Shown piece after piece: positions 8,154 through 17,536 of a DNA stretch of 64,000 nt (position 1 is the stretch's first letter; the number at the start of each line of letters is the position of its first letter). Source of the stretch: WJMT01 sp964445575 (GTDB lineage: Bacteria > Acidobacteriota > Aminicenantia > Aminicenantales > Aminicenantaceae). A model generated the notes under the pieces. That model was not told where the DNA came from. It worked only from the letters and a program-made list of their open reading frames with translations, and searched no databases. The stretch spans positions 142,316 through 206,315 of the forward strand of contig CAYULB010000001.1 of NCBI GenBank assembly GCA_964445575.1. Reading direction: 5' to 3'. A program made the translations under genes and the position numbers.

Positions 8154-8543
8154 TTATTTTTTGGGTATATTTATATTTTTGTTGGCGCGCCGTAAAACCG
8201 CTTTGATTCTGGCCTGAAGCTCCTGAATATCAAAAGGCTTGGAGATATAATCATCCGCTCCCTGCTCAAAACTCCGCAGCTTGGTTTGGATGTTATCCAG
8301 AGCAGTTGCCATAATTACAGGGGTGGCAATCCCGCGTTCCTTTATTTTTTCCAGGGCTTCTTCGCCGTTCATTCCGGGAAGCCGGACATCAAGAAGAATG
8401 AGGTCGAAGCTCTGAGTATCCAGAAAGTTCAGCATTTCTTCTGCAGATTCGCAGCATTGGACAGCAAAGCTCTCTTTCTCAAGATTGACCTGGATCATGG
8501 TCCGGATGAGCTCTTCGTCTTCGACCACTAAAATTTTAGCCAT
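8154..8543 (-). CDS. Stand-alone response-regulator receiver domain inside the heme operon
   Basis: 129 residues, a complete receiver and nothing else. Acidic residues VEDEE near the N-terminus, the phospho-acceptor aspartate in LILLDVRLPGMNG, and the lysine in DDYISKPFD are all present. The C-terminus stops after the last receiver helix (RRANKN), so there is no output domain. It overlaps the hemL end by 8 bp and is 11 bp from hemB. The sequence style is close to the receiver of the OmpR-type regulator at the head of the operon (same DDY.(T/S)KPF pattern), suggesting a paralogue that lost its DNA-binding part. A role as phosphate sink or competitor for the operon's kinase is inference. Confidence 0.9.
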   Translation of the reverse strand: MAKILVVEDEELIRTMIQVNLEKESFAVQCCESAEEMLNFLDTQSFDLILLDVRLPGMNGEEALEKIKERGIATPVIMATALDNIQTKLRSFEQGADDYISKPFDIQELQARIKAVLRRANKNINIPKK

Positions 8544-9828
8544 GGAATCTCTCTTTGATTAAACCGGCCAAGGTATCGGCAAAACCTGTGACTTCATCCG
8601 CTGAATGAGCGCTGCTTAAAAATAAAATTTCATAAGATGAGGGGGGAAGATAATGTCCGTTTTCCAGCAGCGGTCTGTGAATTTCCGTAAAACGCTTCAT
8701 TGCTTTTTGGGAGATATTTTCCGCCCTGCGTGGAAATTCTCCTTTGTCCAGATAAAGCCACATGAGAGAGCCTTTCTGCCGGGCGCGGGCATAACGGAGA
8801 TCGCTTTCCTCCAGCCGGTGCACAAACCGCCGTCCCAGCTCTTCCAGATAGGAATAAGGAGGTTCTTTTTGTAATATTTCAAGCGTGGCCTTTCCCGCAG
8901 CTAAGGCCACCGGATTTCCGCTTAGAGTTCCCGCTTGATATACTTTTCCCAGCGGAGCAAAATTGTCCATAATTTTCTTGGGCCCTACCACCGCTCCCAC
9001 CGGCATTCCGCCGCCGATTATTTTTCCCAGGGTGAAAAGGTCCGGAGTGATGTCCCATAACTGCCAATAGGCGCCGAACTTAAGCCGGAAACCTGAAATC
9101 ACTTCATCGAAAATCAGCAGACTGCCGTACTTCTGAGTCACTTCTCTCAAATGCCGGAGAAAGTCTTCTCTCTGAATCAAAAGACCGTTGTTTGCCGGCA
9201 GAGGTTCCATTACCACCGCCGCTATGCGGTCCCCGGATTTTTGGAATGCGGAATCCAGGGATTCTTCATCATCCAAGGGGATCACCCGCGTATTCTTCAC
9301 ACTGTTTTCCGGAATGCCTTGAGAGCTGGCTATGGCCTGGGTGGCCAAACCGGAACCCGCTTTCACAAGCATTCCGTCGAAATGCCCGTGATAACCGCCG
9401 GTGAATTTAACCACGAGGTCACGTCCGGTGAATCCGCGCGCCAACCGCACGGCTGCCATGACCGCTTCCGTACCGGAATTCATGAACCGGATTCGATCAA
9501 AACCGGGAAAGGCGCTGAGGATCAATTCGGCAATTTCGATCTCTCCCCGGTGGCAGGCGCCGAAAGACAGCCCGGATGCCGCTGTTTCTCTTACCGCTTC
9601 CACCACTTCGGGATGAGCGTGACCCAGGATGAGCGGTCCCCAGGATTGACAGTAGTCTATATAATGATTCCCATCCGCATCCTGGAATCCGCTTCCTTCG
9701 GCTTTTTCAAAATATACCGGTTTTTCTCCGACTTGATTAAAGGCCCGCACCGGGCTGTTGACTCCTCCCGGGATAAGTTTCCGGGCCCAGCTATATAAGG
9801 CTTCGGATTGAGAGGTGTTTTTATGCAT
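8536..9828 (-). CDS. hemL: Glutamate-1-semialdehyde 2,1-aminomutase
   Basis: About 430 residues, a PLP-dependent class III aminotransferase fold converting glutamate-1-semialdehyde to 5-aminolevulinate. Landmarks are PGGVNSPVRAF at the N-terminus, MNSGTEAVMAA, GGYHGHFDG, FDEVISGFR, and the PLP lysine in TLGKIIGGGMPVGA (about K269). The start at 9828 is preferred over the ATG at 9834 because the AAGGAG box at 9840-9835 is 6 nt from the former and abuts the latter. It overlaps hemD by 8 bp. With hemA it forms the C5 route to 5-aminolevulinate. Confidence 0.95.
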   Translation of the reverse strand: MHKNTSQSEALYSWARKLIPGGVNSPVRAFNQVGEKPVYFEKAEGSGFQDADGNHYIDYCQSWGPLILGHAHPEVVEAVRETAASGLSFGACHRGEIEIAELILSAFPGFDRIRFMNSGTEAVMAAVRLARGFTGRDLVVKFTGGYHGHFDGMLVKAGSGLATQAIASSQGIPENSVKNTRVIPLDDEESLDSAFQKSGDRIAAVVMEPLPANNGLLIQREDFLRHLREVTQKYGSLLIFDEVISGFRLKFGAYWQLWDITPDLFTLGKIIGGGMPVGAVVGPKKIMDNFAPLGKVYQAGTLSGNPVALAAGKATLEILQKEPPYSYLEELGRRFVHRLEESDLRYARARQKGSLMWLYLDKGEFPRRAENISQKAMKRFTEIHRPLLENGHYLPPSSYEILFLSSAHSADEVTGFADTLAGLIKERFHG

Positions 9829-10573
9829 ATCCATCTCCTTTGAAATTATGGATTCGGGTGATTTCTACGATTTTATTGAAAAGGGAGTCCGAATCCGGGT
9901 TTTCCGCTTGATAAGTTCCAGAAATGCCGTGGTTTTTTAAATGCCCGGCAGTAGTGGGACCGATGGCCAAAAAGGCCAGCCGGGATATTAAATCCGCATT
10001 GTATCTCAGAAAGCAGTCCGCTGCTGAAGGGCTGGTGATGACGGCTATTCCCGGTGAATTCAAATCCAGAGGGTTTTTCTCCAGGATTTGATGTTCGTAA
10101 ACGATGATTTCGTCCAGCTTCAGTCCGTGCCGATTCAAAATGGATGCTAATATTCCGGTGGATTTATTTCCCCTTAGATAGAGGAGTTTTTGTCCGCTGC
10201 GGCATTTTTGAACCAGACGGAGGGCCAATGTTTCTCCAGTAGGAGGTTCGGCTGTCAGCCAGGGTTTTTGACCGAAAGTCCTTTGAATTTCGGATGCGGT
10301 TTTTCGGCCGACTGAAGCAAAACGGGATTCGGATCCCTTCAAATGGATTCCCGCCTTTTTAAGAGCCCAAACCGCCCGCCTGCTGGTAAAGATAATCACA
10401 TCATAGTCTTTGAAAAAAGCCTCTCTTCGCAAAAACGATTTGTTCCCGGCAGTTGAAACCGTTTTGATGCAGGGATATTCCACAACTCTATGACCGCGCT
10501 CTTTTAGTCTGGCAGCCAAAGACGGATTGTCTTCCGGTGCCCGGGTTAAAATTATGACGGGATTTTCTGGCAT
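9821..10573 (-). CDS. hemD: Uroporphyrinogen-III synthase
   Basis: 250 residues, a typical length for this poorly conserved family. It closes and inverts ring D of hydroxymethylbilane to give uroporphyrinogen III. Recognisable points are the N-terminal ILTRAPEDN, the IIFTSRRAVWAL stretch of the first domain, FASVGRKTASEI, and the second-domain SPSAADCF and AIGPTTAGHL. The start has GAGG 5 nt upstream and lies inside the end of hemC (22 bp overlap). Position between hemC and hemL strongly supports the call. Confidence 0.9.
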   Translation of the reverse strand: MPENPVIILTRAPEDNPSLAARLKERGHRVVEYPCIKTVSTAGNKSFLRREAFFKDYDVIIFTSRRAVWALKKAGIHLKGSESRFASVGRKTASEIQRTFGQKPWLTAEPPTGETLALRLVQKCRSGQKLLYLRGNKSTGILASILNRHGLKLDEIIVYEHQILEKNPLDLNSPGIAVITSPSAADCFLRYNADLISRLAFLAIGPTTAGHLKNHGISGTYQAENPDSDSLFNKIVEITRIHNFKGDGYA

Positions 10574-11496
10574 AAATCCTCTCTTTTTTGAATAATCCGG
10601 GTTTGGAAACCGGACAAATCCCCGGGCATAATATTTTTCAGGAAATTTTCATCCGGATTAAATATTTCAGTCCTCACCCAGCCTTTTCCTGGCTGGTCCA
10701 GTCCGATAAAAGCCTGCCATCCCTTTTCCTGCTGCCGGACGTACGCTCCGAAAGCCACATGACAGCCGCCTTCGAAATTAGCCAACAGCTGTCGTTCGAT
10801 ATCGGTTGATGAACGGGTTACCGGATCATCCAATTGGGAGGCCGCATTCTGAAGGGCGGAATCATCCTTACGGGTTTGTACAACGATAACCCCTTGACCG
10901 GGAGCGGGGAGCCAGATTTCCGGATTCAGACGGTACACATGGAGAGGAGATACATCCCATCCCAGCCGCCTGAGTCCGGCCTCCGCCAGTACAATCGCTC
11001 CATGCTGTTTTTTCCGGCATTTTTGGATCCGGGTGGGGATATTTCCGCGCAGAAAATCAGGTTTTGTGTGAGGGCCGTAAAGATGGAGAAGCGCCTGGCG
11101 CCGGAGCGATGTCGCTCCTATCCGGCTTCCTTTTTTTACCGGAACCAAGAAACCGGGGTCGTGGTAATCCGGATGAACCAGCAGCAGGTCGGGAACCGGG
11201 CCCCGGGGAAGATAAGCGGCAAGAGTCAAATCCGGATGGATGACAGTGGGAAGATCCTTGAGGGAGTGCACTGCGATATCAATATTTTTTCGGAGCAGCT
11301 GATTTTCGATCTCCTTAGTGAAAAATCCGGTTTCATTCTGCCCCTGCAGCGCTTTGTTTTTAAACCGGTCTCCGGATGTCTTAATAATGATTATTTGCGT
11401 TTTTTCGGAGAGATTTTCGCTAACCTGCTTTGCCTGCCACAAAGCCAGTTTGCTTCCCCGGGTTCCGATCCGGTACGGATGATTATTCTTTTTCAT
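10552..11496 (-). CDS. hemC: Hydroxymethylbilane synthase (porphobilinogen deaminase)
   Basis: 314 residues from the chosen start. It polymerises four porphobilinogens into hydroxymethylbilane. IGTRGSKLALWQA at the N-terminus, the VHSLKDLP signature, RGNIPTR, PAPGQG, and the cofactor-attachment cysteine in FEGGCHVAFGA (about C245) are all present. The start at 11496 has GGAG 6 nt upstream; an in-frame ATG at 11559 would add a leader unlike the family. The gene overlaps hemA by 14 bp. Confidence 0.95.
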   Translation of the reverse strand: MKKNNHPYRIGTRGSKLALWQAKQVSENLSEKTQIIIIKTSGDRFKNKALQGQNETGFFTKEIENQLLRKNIDIAVHSLKDLPTVIHPDLTLAAYLPRGPVPDLLLVHPDYHDPGFLVPVKKGSRIGATSLRRQALLHLYGPHTKPDFLRGNIPTRIQKCRKKQHGAIVLAEAGLRRLGWDVSPLHVYRLNPEIWLPAPGQGVIVVQTRKDDSALQNAASQLDDPVTRSSTDIERQLLANFEGGCHVAFGAYVRQQEKGWQAFIGLDQPGKGWVRTEIFNPDENFLKNIMPGDLSGFQTRIIQKREDLCQKIPS

Positions 11497-12724
11497 CTTC
11501 ACTCCAAAAAGATTCCATGGCATCGTGAAAAGCGGTGAACAGATGAAATGAGTATTCATTCACCAGGTTTTTTATGGCTTTTTCCAGAACGTCCCGGTTT
11601 TTTTTGTCCAAATCAGACAGTTCAGAACGCAAAACCTGGGAAATTTTTTGATAAACGGTATCTTTGCGGAAAGAATGCAGCTGAGTCAGAAACGAAGTCA
11701 TATCCCTGCTTCGGCAGTATTGGCGGAATTTGCGGATTTCTTGTTCTGCTTTTTTTTCAAATATTCCGCTGCTTTCGGATGATTGTTTCCGGGGAGATTG
11801 AAGGTCATCGATATTTCGATACTCGATTCTCTCCAAAAAACGGACGGATTCGGAAACCTGTAGCGGGATGCCGATATCCATAATCAGAAATTTGCGGTTC
11901 TTTTTCGGGTTGAGAGGGAGATGATTGATTACGGGACGGGGGGCTCCGGTGGCCACAATCAAAGCATCGGAACGGGACAGTAATTCATTCAGCTTATAAA
12001 AAGGCTCCCACTTGCCGCGGTGCTGGGAATGAATAGTCCGGTTTAACCGGATAGTGCGGCGGCAGCTCTCTTCAAGCAAAGAAGCGGTCTTCCTGCCGAT
12101 TTTCCCCATTCCCGCCACCAGGATGGTCCGGTCTTTTATTTCCGGGCCGAAGTAATTTTTCAGGTAATCAGCGGTCATGCCGTGAATTCCGGTTTTGTGG
12201 TTGGAACGGATTCCGGTGTCATAACCGAACCGGGCCATTCTTCCGGCCAAGTGAGCCAGCCGGTTGAGGATGCGGTTGGAGGCTTTTTCTTTTTGGGCCC
12301 GGCGAAGTGCTTCTTGAAATTGACCTGCGATTTGGGCTTCCCCAACCGCCAAAGATTCCATTCCGGACACCACCCGGATGACATGAACCAGGGCATTGTA
12401 CTCCCTGTAAATTTTTGGGTGGGGGACAGAAATCCGGCTGGCAACTTCTGATTTTTGAATCAAACGGAGTATACGTGCCCTCAGAATTTCGGCGATCCAT
12501 CCGGGAATTTGAGTGGAAACAATCCATTCCATCCGGTTGCAGGTTTCCAGAGCCATCAGTCCGGCCGTGGGGTCCATCTTGCGGATGGAGTTCAGCAAAT
12601 GTCTGCGGTCTTCCCGGGTCATGGTCAGTTTTTCCCTCAATGAGCTGGAGGCGATTTTAAAATCGTACCCCACAATAACCAAAGGGATTTCAGGCCGATT
12701 CTTTTTTTGCAGTCCTTTATTCAT
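11483..12724 (-). CDS. hemA: Glutamyl-tRNA reductase
   Basis: 413 residues. It reduces glutamyl-tRNA(Glu) with NADPH to glutamate-1-semialdehyde, the committed step of the C5 heme pathway. The catalytic cysteine is C62 in LETCNRMEW. The SGMESLAVGEAQI motif and the NADPH-binding VAGMGKIGRKTA are clear, and a helical dimerisation domain ends the protein. Compared with common homologues the NADPH domain is variable (IVATGAPRPVI), but no key residue is missing. It overlaps hemY by 8 bp and has GGAG just upstream of the ATG. Confidence 0.95.
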   Translation of the reverse strand: MNKGLQKKNRPEIPLVIVGYDFKIASSSLREKLTMTREDRRHLLNSIRKMDPTAGLMALETCNRMEWIVSTQIPGWIAEILRARILRLIQKSEVASRISVPHPKIYREYNALVHVIRVVSGMESLAVGEAQIAGQFQEALRRAQKEKASNRILNRLAHLAGRMARFGYDTGIRSNHKTGIHGMTADYLKNYFGPEIKDRTILVAGMGKIGRKTASLLEESCRRTIRLNRTIHSQHRGKWEPFYKLNELLSRSDALIVATGAPRPVINHLPLNPKKNRKFLIMDIGIPLQVSESVRFLERIEYRNIDDLQSPRKQSSESSGIFEKKAEQEIRKFRQYCRSRDMTSFLTQLHSFRKDTVYQKISQVLRSELSDLDKKNRDVLEKAIKNLVNEYSFHLFTAFHDAMESFWSEDEKE

Positions 12725-14099
12725 TTTCTCCGGTGTTTTTCAGAAAATTCAAAGTTTTTTCATAAGCTCTGAATCCGCTTTCTACCGCATGCCCGATACC
12801 GACTCCGATAAGATAATTTCCAGTTAAAAAGCCTCCGGACATTTTCTTTTTTAATACAGCCTGGAATTGAGAAATAGTTTCCGGATGGCCGGGAAGCAGC
12901 TGCGGAATCGCTTCCGGGTAACGATGAATGCGGATGATTTCCGCCCCCTCCAAAGGGTTCCGGAATATACGGCGGTGTTCTTTTAACAGCAATTCTTCTA
13001 AAGCGGAGTCGTCCAAGTTAACCGCGTCCGGATCGGTCATGCCTCCGTAATAGCTGGCAAAAAGCTGCCATCCTTTTTTAATTCGGTCGGGAAACAAACG
13101 GGAGGGAAACAGAGTTCCCAGTATCCGGTAATCAAAAAGCCGGGGCATCAAAAAACCAAACCCATCCGGAAAATTTGAGTTTTCTTCTTTAATTTTCCAA
13201 TGCAGAACTACAACAGGGGACATGGGGATTTTTTTAAGGGTTTCCGTCTGGGTATACAGAGAATTTTCCAACAATGAAGCCGAGGCGGAAGGGGGAGCCG
13301 CTAAAACCAGGCTTTTGGATTTCCAGTTTTCTTCTTTACTTTCCACAGTGTATCCAGATGGATTTTTTTTAATTGATACGGCCTCTTTTTCTGTCAAGAT
13401 ATTCCCGTCTAAACGCGCGGCCAAGTCCTGAGTAAGAGTCCCCAGCCCCCCTTCAAAGCTGAACAGACCTTTGCGGATTTCAATGCCTTCCCGTTTCAGA
13501 CGCCGCTTTTTTTTCTTTATATACTTATAGGCGCCCAGAATCATGGAACCGCTTTGCTTTTCAAAATTCCAGAATTTCGGAAAGGCCGCCCGGGCTCCCA
13601 GCATTTTGACATCCCCGGCATAAACCCCGGACACAAAAGGGGACATGATGAAATCGGCGGCTTCCCTGCCGAACCGGCGGCAGAAAAAATCCCAGGCGGT
13701 ATCGTCTTCTTTGGCGCGGTTGGGAATAAAGGGCTCCATCATCAAGCGGAATTTGCCCGGCCAGCTGAGAAGAGGAGTTTTGAGAAAGGATGACACTCCC
13801 ATGGGCAGCGGCAGCAGCCGTCCGTTTCTGTAAATGTAGCGGTTTTTAGAAGAAGGGGATGCGGAAATCACTTTTTCTGTAATATTGAGCTTTTCAATCA
13901 GCTTCCAGGTGAATTCCGATGACCCCATAAAACTGTGGGGTCCGGTCTCCATAAGGATGCCCTCATGGCTTTCCGTCCGGATATTTCCGCCGGGCTGGTT
14001 TTCTTTCTCAAGAACCAGCACATCATAGCCGTTTTGACGCAGCAGAAAAGCCGCGGTCATTCCGGAAATACCGCCTCCGATAACAATGACATCATGCAT
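12717..14099 (-). CDS. hemY: Protoporphyrinogen/coproporphyrinogen oxidase, HemY type (FAD-dependent)
   Basis: 460 residues from the ATG at 14099, where the FAD dinucleotide-binding motif begins at once (VIVIGGGISGMTAAFLLRQNG in the first 25 residues). Further landmarks are LEKENQPGGNIRT, GPHSFMGS, FVSGVYAGD, and the C-terminal FAD loop GNYLIGVGIGHAVESGF. HemY enzymes remove six electrons from the porphyrinogen, usually using oxygen in characterised examples, which is notable beside the oxygen-independent HemN. Because hemH and hemN are present, the protoporphyrin route is the likely one. It overlaps hemH by 8 bp. An in-frame upstream ATG at 14243 is rejected because it lies deep in hemH. Confidence 0.9.
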   Translation of the reverse strand: MHDVIVIGGGISGMTAAFLLRQNGYDVLVLEKENQPGGNIRTESHEGILMETGPHSFMGSSEFTWKLIEKLNITEKVISASPSSKNRYIYRNGRLLPLPMGVSSFLKTPLLSWPGKFRLMMEPFIPNRAKEDDTAWDFFCRRFGREAADFIMSPFVSGVYAGDVKMLGARAAFPKFWNFEKQSGSMILGAYKYIKKKKRRLKREGIEIRKGLFSFEGGLGTLTQDLAARLDGNILTEKEAVSIKKNPSGYTVESKEENWKSKSLVLAAPPSASASLLENSLYTQTETLKKIPMSPVVVLHWKIKEENSNFPDGFGFLMPRLFDYRILGTLFPSRLFPDRIKKGWQLFASYYGGMTDPDAVNLDDSALEELLLKEHRRIFRNPLEGAEIIRIHRYPEAIPQLLPGHPETISQFQAVLKKKMSGGFLTGNYLIGVGIGHAVESGFRAYEKTLNFLKNTGENE

Positions 14100-15066
14100 G
14101 TTGCGTCTCCCATTGGTGAATTCCATCCCTGACCGCTGCGGACAGAGCCTGTATGTATTGAGGAAACAAGCCCGGCGCCGGGACGCGGGAAAAGACCAAT
14201 CCCCGGACCCGGCATTTTTGCTTGAATTCGATATCCAAGTCATAAAGAGTTTCCAGATTCTCCGTGGAAAAGCTGAGAGGATGGGCGATGATATGCTCTT
14301 TCCCCGCAGTAGAAATTTCTTCCAGGACTTCTATCAGAGAGGGGCCCTGCCATGGCACCGGCCCCAGCCGGCTTTGATAGGCGGTTCGAACCATTAACCG
14401 GGGGGACAGGGTTCGGGAAATGGAGGAGACCGTGGATTCCACCTGTTTTACATAAGGATCGTCCTGTTTAACCCGGCTCACAGGTATGGCGTGGGCAATA
14501 AATACGACCGCTGTTTTGTCCAAAGAAATCGGGGAATTTATAAAACGGTGCAATAACTCTCTGTGCGCGGATATAAACAGAGGATGATCGTAATGATGAG
14601 GGATGATGTGAACCGGTCCGTTCCATAATGAGGACTTCTCGAAATAATCTAAAGCGGATAGAGTGGTGGTTGTGGAAAATTGAGGGTAAAGGGGGAGAAG
14701 CACCAAATGGTCCACACCCCGGTCCTTAAGACGGGATATTCCATGGGGAATAAACGGCCGGCTGTAGCGCATCCCAATCTCTACGGGAATAGAAACGGCA
14801 TTTTCCAAAGCCGCCCGCTGCTTTTCAGTCTCCTCAGGCAGCGGGGATAATCCCCCGATGGCTTGGTACCGGAGAGCGGTCTTTCCAGTCCGCATCCGGG
14901 CTATGATTTTAGCCAGGATTGTGCGGAGAGTACGGGGAAGCGGAAGAATATGACGGTCCCGGAATATTTGGTAAAGAAAATCCGAAATATCTTCGGGGGA
15001 AGAGGGACTGCCCATATTTATGAGAATAACGCCCCATAGGTTTTTTTGAGAGGTTTTTTCTTTCAT
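14092..15066 (-). CDS. hemH: Ferrochelatase
   Basis: 324 residues, inserting iron into protoporphyrin IX (or coproporphyrin III). The N-terminal GVILINMGSP, the SPLPEET segment, LPLYPQFS, the catalytic histidine H192 (FIAHAIPVS), and the C-terminal SFSTENLETLYDLD with the conserved glutamate (about E272) are present. It starts 10 bp after hemN. No Shine-Dalgarno stands out, so translation is probably coupled to the upstream gene. Confidence 0.93.
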   Translation of the reverse strand: MKEKTSQKNLWGVILINMGSPSSPEDISDFLYQIFRDRHILPLPRTLRTILAKIIARMRTGKTALRYQAIGGLSPLPEETEKQRAALENAVSIPVEIGMRYSRPFIPHGISRLKDRGVDHLVLLPLYPQFSTTTTLSALDYFEKSSLWNGPVHIIPHHYDHPLFISAHRELLHRFINSPISLDKTAVVFIAHAIPVSRVKQDDPYVKQVESTVSSISRTLSPRLMVRTAYQSRLGPVPWQGPSLIEVLEEISTAGKEHIIAHPLSFSTENLETLYDLDIEFKQKCRVRGLVFSRVPAPGLFPQYIQALSAAVRDGIHQWETQHA

Positions 15067-15076
15067 CTTATCTTGT

Positions 15077-16459
15077 TCATACGGTTTTGGAATAGCGGCC
15101 TTCGGCGTTTTCGGTTCTTATGTACTGATCGAATATCATGCAGATATTCCGGATGAAAAACCGCCCCAATGGAGTTACTTCCAAATGATTCCTCCTCATA
15201 CACAAGAGTCCTTCTTTCTGCAGAGGAATCAATTTCTTTAGCTCCCATGAAAAATGACGGGAAAAAGAAATATTCCATTTTTTCTCGATTTGTGAGCGGT
15301 TTAAATAAAAATTACAGAAAAGCTCCAAAATAATTTCCCGCCGGAGCAGGTCTTCTTTGGTGAGAATGATTCCTTTGTGCCAGTGAAGACTTCTTTTTCT
15401 GTTTATATATGCTGAAATATCTTTGCTGTTCTGGACATAAGTCCCGTGGACTGAGCTTATGCTCGAAGCGCCGATACCCAGAAGGTCGAGCCCTTTCTGT
15501 GTTGTGTATCCCATAAAGTTTCGCGTCAAAGTCCGGTTCTGCAAAGCTTGGAAAAGTTCATCTTCGGGCAGCGCGAAATGATCCATTCCGATATGCCGGT
15601 AACCGGCCTCGACCAAGTCCTCAAAAGCAGTGCCGAAAAGCATCATTCGTTCTTCCGGATTCGGCAAGGTGTATTTCTCCAGGGCTTTTTGATGCGGACT
15701 CACCCATGGAACATGGGCGTATCCGAAAAGGGCGATGCGGGCAGGACGGAGGGAGGCGATTTTTTTCACTGTTTTGGAGAAAGACGAAGGATCTTGACCG
15801 GGAAGACCGTATATTAAGTCCAGGTTGACGGCACTGATCCCTTTGGAACGGAGATGCCCTATCAAATTTTGGAGATGTTCACTTTTAAGCTGTCTTTTTA
15901 TTTTGGTCTGTACTTCTGGGTCAAGGTCCTGGACTCCGAAGCTGAAACGGTTGGATCCGGCTTCGATTAAATAGTCCAGATAGTTTTCATCTACAGTTCG
16001 GGGATCGATTTCGAGGGAAAGCTCGGCGTCTTCTGCAATATCAATTTCGTTTCGAATGAATTCCATGTAACCGGACAATTGCTGCGGGGTCATAATGGTG
16101 GGGGTACCCCCGCCGAGGGCGAGCTGACGGAGGGTGCGCCGGGAAGCAAAAGACCTGAGCAGTTTGGCGGCCTCTTTTTTAAGCGAGGATAGATATAGGC
16201 GCCGTGTTTCCGGACTGTGGTTGACTTCGGTGAAACAACCGCAGTATAAGCAGCGCCGGCGGCAAAAAGGGAAATGGGTGTAAAGAGACAATCCCGCCTT
16301 GGGACGGTTTCCTTTATTCCACATTGTTTTGACGGTTTGCATATCCACATCTCTGCTGAATTGAGGGGCTGTGGGATAGCTGGTATAACGGGGCCCGCTG
16401 CAGGTGTATTTCTCCAAAAGGGAGCGAGGGATGTCCCGGGGATTGATTACTTTTTCCAT
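15077..16459 (-). CDS. hemN: Oxygen-independent coproporphyrinogen III oxidase
   Basis: 460 residues, radical SAM enzyme that decarboxylates coproporphyrinogen III without oxygen. The cluster motif is C66-x3-C70-x2-C73 (CRRRCLYCGC, including the extra cysteine typical of HemN). The N-terminal GPRYTSYPTA and the FMGYTT motif distinguish it from the heme chaperone HemW. LALGGGTPTIMTP and EIDPRTV are also typical. It overlaps the end of hemE by 13 bp. Radical chemistry here implies the pathway can run anaerobically. Confidence 0.95.
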   Translation of the reverse strand: MEKVINPRDIPRSLLEKYTCSGPRYTSYPTAPQFSRDVDMQTVKTMWNKGNRPKAGLSLYTHFPFCRRRCLYCGCFTEVNHSPETRRLYLSSLKKEAAKLLRSFASRRTLRQLALGGGTPTIMTPQQLSGYMEFIRNEIDIAEDAELSLEIDPRTVDENYLDYLIEAGSNRFSFGVQDLDPEVQTKIKRQLKSEHLQNLIGHLRSKGISAVNLDLIYGLPGQDPSSFSKTVKKIASLRPARIALFGYAHVPWVSPHQKALEKYTLPNPEERMMLFGTAFEDLVEAGYRHIGMDHFALPEDELFQALQNRTLTRNFMGYTTQKGLDLLGIGASSISSVHGTYVQNSKDISAYINRKRSLHWHKGIILTKEDLLRREIILELFCNFYLNRSQIEKKWNISFSRHFSWELKKLIPLQKEGLLCMRRNHLEVTPLGRFFIRNICMIFDQYIRTENAEGRYSKTV

Positions 16460-17469
16460 TCGATCACGGATTGGACGAAAGCTTCAATTCCTGAAAGGGG
16501 CGTTTCCGGATTAAGGCCATGGCCTAAATTGACAATATGCCCCTTTCCTGCGGTTTCTTGTATCAATCTGTGCACGCGTTCCCGGATAACTTCCGGCGGG
16601 GAGAAAAGCAAGGCGGGGTCGAGATTGCCTTGTAGCACGGTTTCCGTGCCCAATCTTTTTCTGATTTTGGATAAGGAGATCCGCCAGTCCACACTCAGCA
16701 CATCCGCTCCCGTTGCGAATACGGCATCCAGATGTCCTGCCGCTCCATTAATGTAATAGATAACCGGAATAGAGGTTCTTTTCTTTACGGTTTGGATGAT
16801 CCGCCGGATAAAGGGCTGGACAAATTTACGGTAATCTTCAGGATGCAGCTCTCCGGCCCAGGTATCAAAGAGCTGAACAGCCGTGGCGGAAGCTTCCGCT
16901 TGAAATATAAGATACTCTGAAATCACGCTGCTTAATATTTCCTGAAGTTCTAAAAAGAGGTCAGGATGGCGGAACATCCATTCTTTGGCTTTGGAATTTT
17001 TACCTGTGCTTTTCCCCTCAATCATGTATCGTGAAAGGGTGAACGGTGCACCGGAAAAACCCAGGACAGCGGTTTTTTTGATGGAGAGGTTTACACTCCG
17101 GATGGTTTCCGCTACATATTCGAGACGCAGCAGAAAATCTTTGGTTTTCAGGTTCTGAAGGTCTTTCTTTCCTGTAATGACCGGAGATAGAGACAGCTTG
17201 GGACTAAAGGAAACATTCATTCCCAGGGCATCGGGAATGACCAGAATATCGCTGAAAATAACCGCGGCATCTAAAGAGAACCGTTTGAGCGGCTGTAATG
17301 TGACCTCCGCCGCCAGCTCCGGATTCCGGCACAAGTCCCAAAAAGAATATTTTTCCCGTAAATGCCGGTATTCGGGCAAAGTTCGTCCGGCTTGCCGCAT
17401 AATCCAAACGGGGGGGCGGTCCACATCTTCTCTTTTTGCGGCACTGAGGAAACGATCTTTCGAATACAT
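16447..17469 (-). CDS. hemE: Uroporphyrinogen decarboxylase
   Basis: About 340 residues from the ATG at 17469, giving coproporphyrinogen III from uroporphyrinogen III. The N-terminal PPVWIMRQAGRTLPEYR signature, the catalytic aspartate in IIFSDILVIPDALGM-like sequence, GFSGAPFTLSRYMIEG, and GNLDPALLF / NLGHGLNPETP are present. Starts at 17484 and 17607 are also open; 17469 fits the family N-terminus best and has AAGG a few bases upstream. It is the first enzyme gene after the regulator gene, 67 bp downstream. Confidence 0.93.
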   Translation of the reverse strand: MYSKDRFLSAAKREDVDRPPVWIMRQAGRTLPEYRHLREKYSFWDLCRNPELAAEVTLQPLKRFSLDAAVIFSDILVIPDALGMNVSFSPKLSLSPVITGKKDLQNLKTKDFLLRLEYVAETIRSVNLSIKKTAVLGFSGAPFTLSRYMIEGKSTGKNSKAKEWMFRHPDLFLELQEILSSVISEYLIFQAEASATAVQLFDTWAGELHPEDYRKFVQPFIRRIIQTVKKRTSIPVIYYINGAAGHLDAVFATGADVLSVDWRISLSKIRKRLGTETVLQGNLDPALLFSPPEVIRERVHRLIQETAGKGHIVNLGHGLNPETPLSGIEAFVQSVIEWKK

Positions 17470-17536
17470 GAGCCTTAAAGGCATTGTAACAAAATAAAAG
17501 GGGGTGATTGTCACAGGAATGTCATGGATTTTCGCG

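Noticed and set aside
9151..11538. Long open frames on the plus strand across hemL, hemD and hemC
   Set aside because: They lie opposite well-supported heme genes, have no family similarity or ribosome binding sites, and arise from the higher G+C of this segment.
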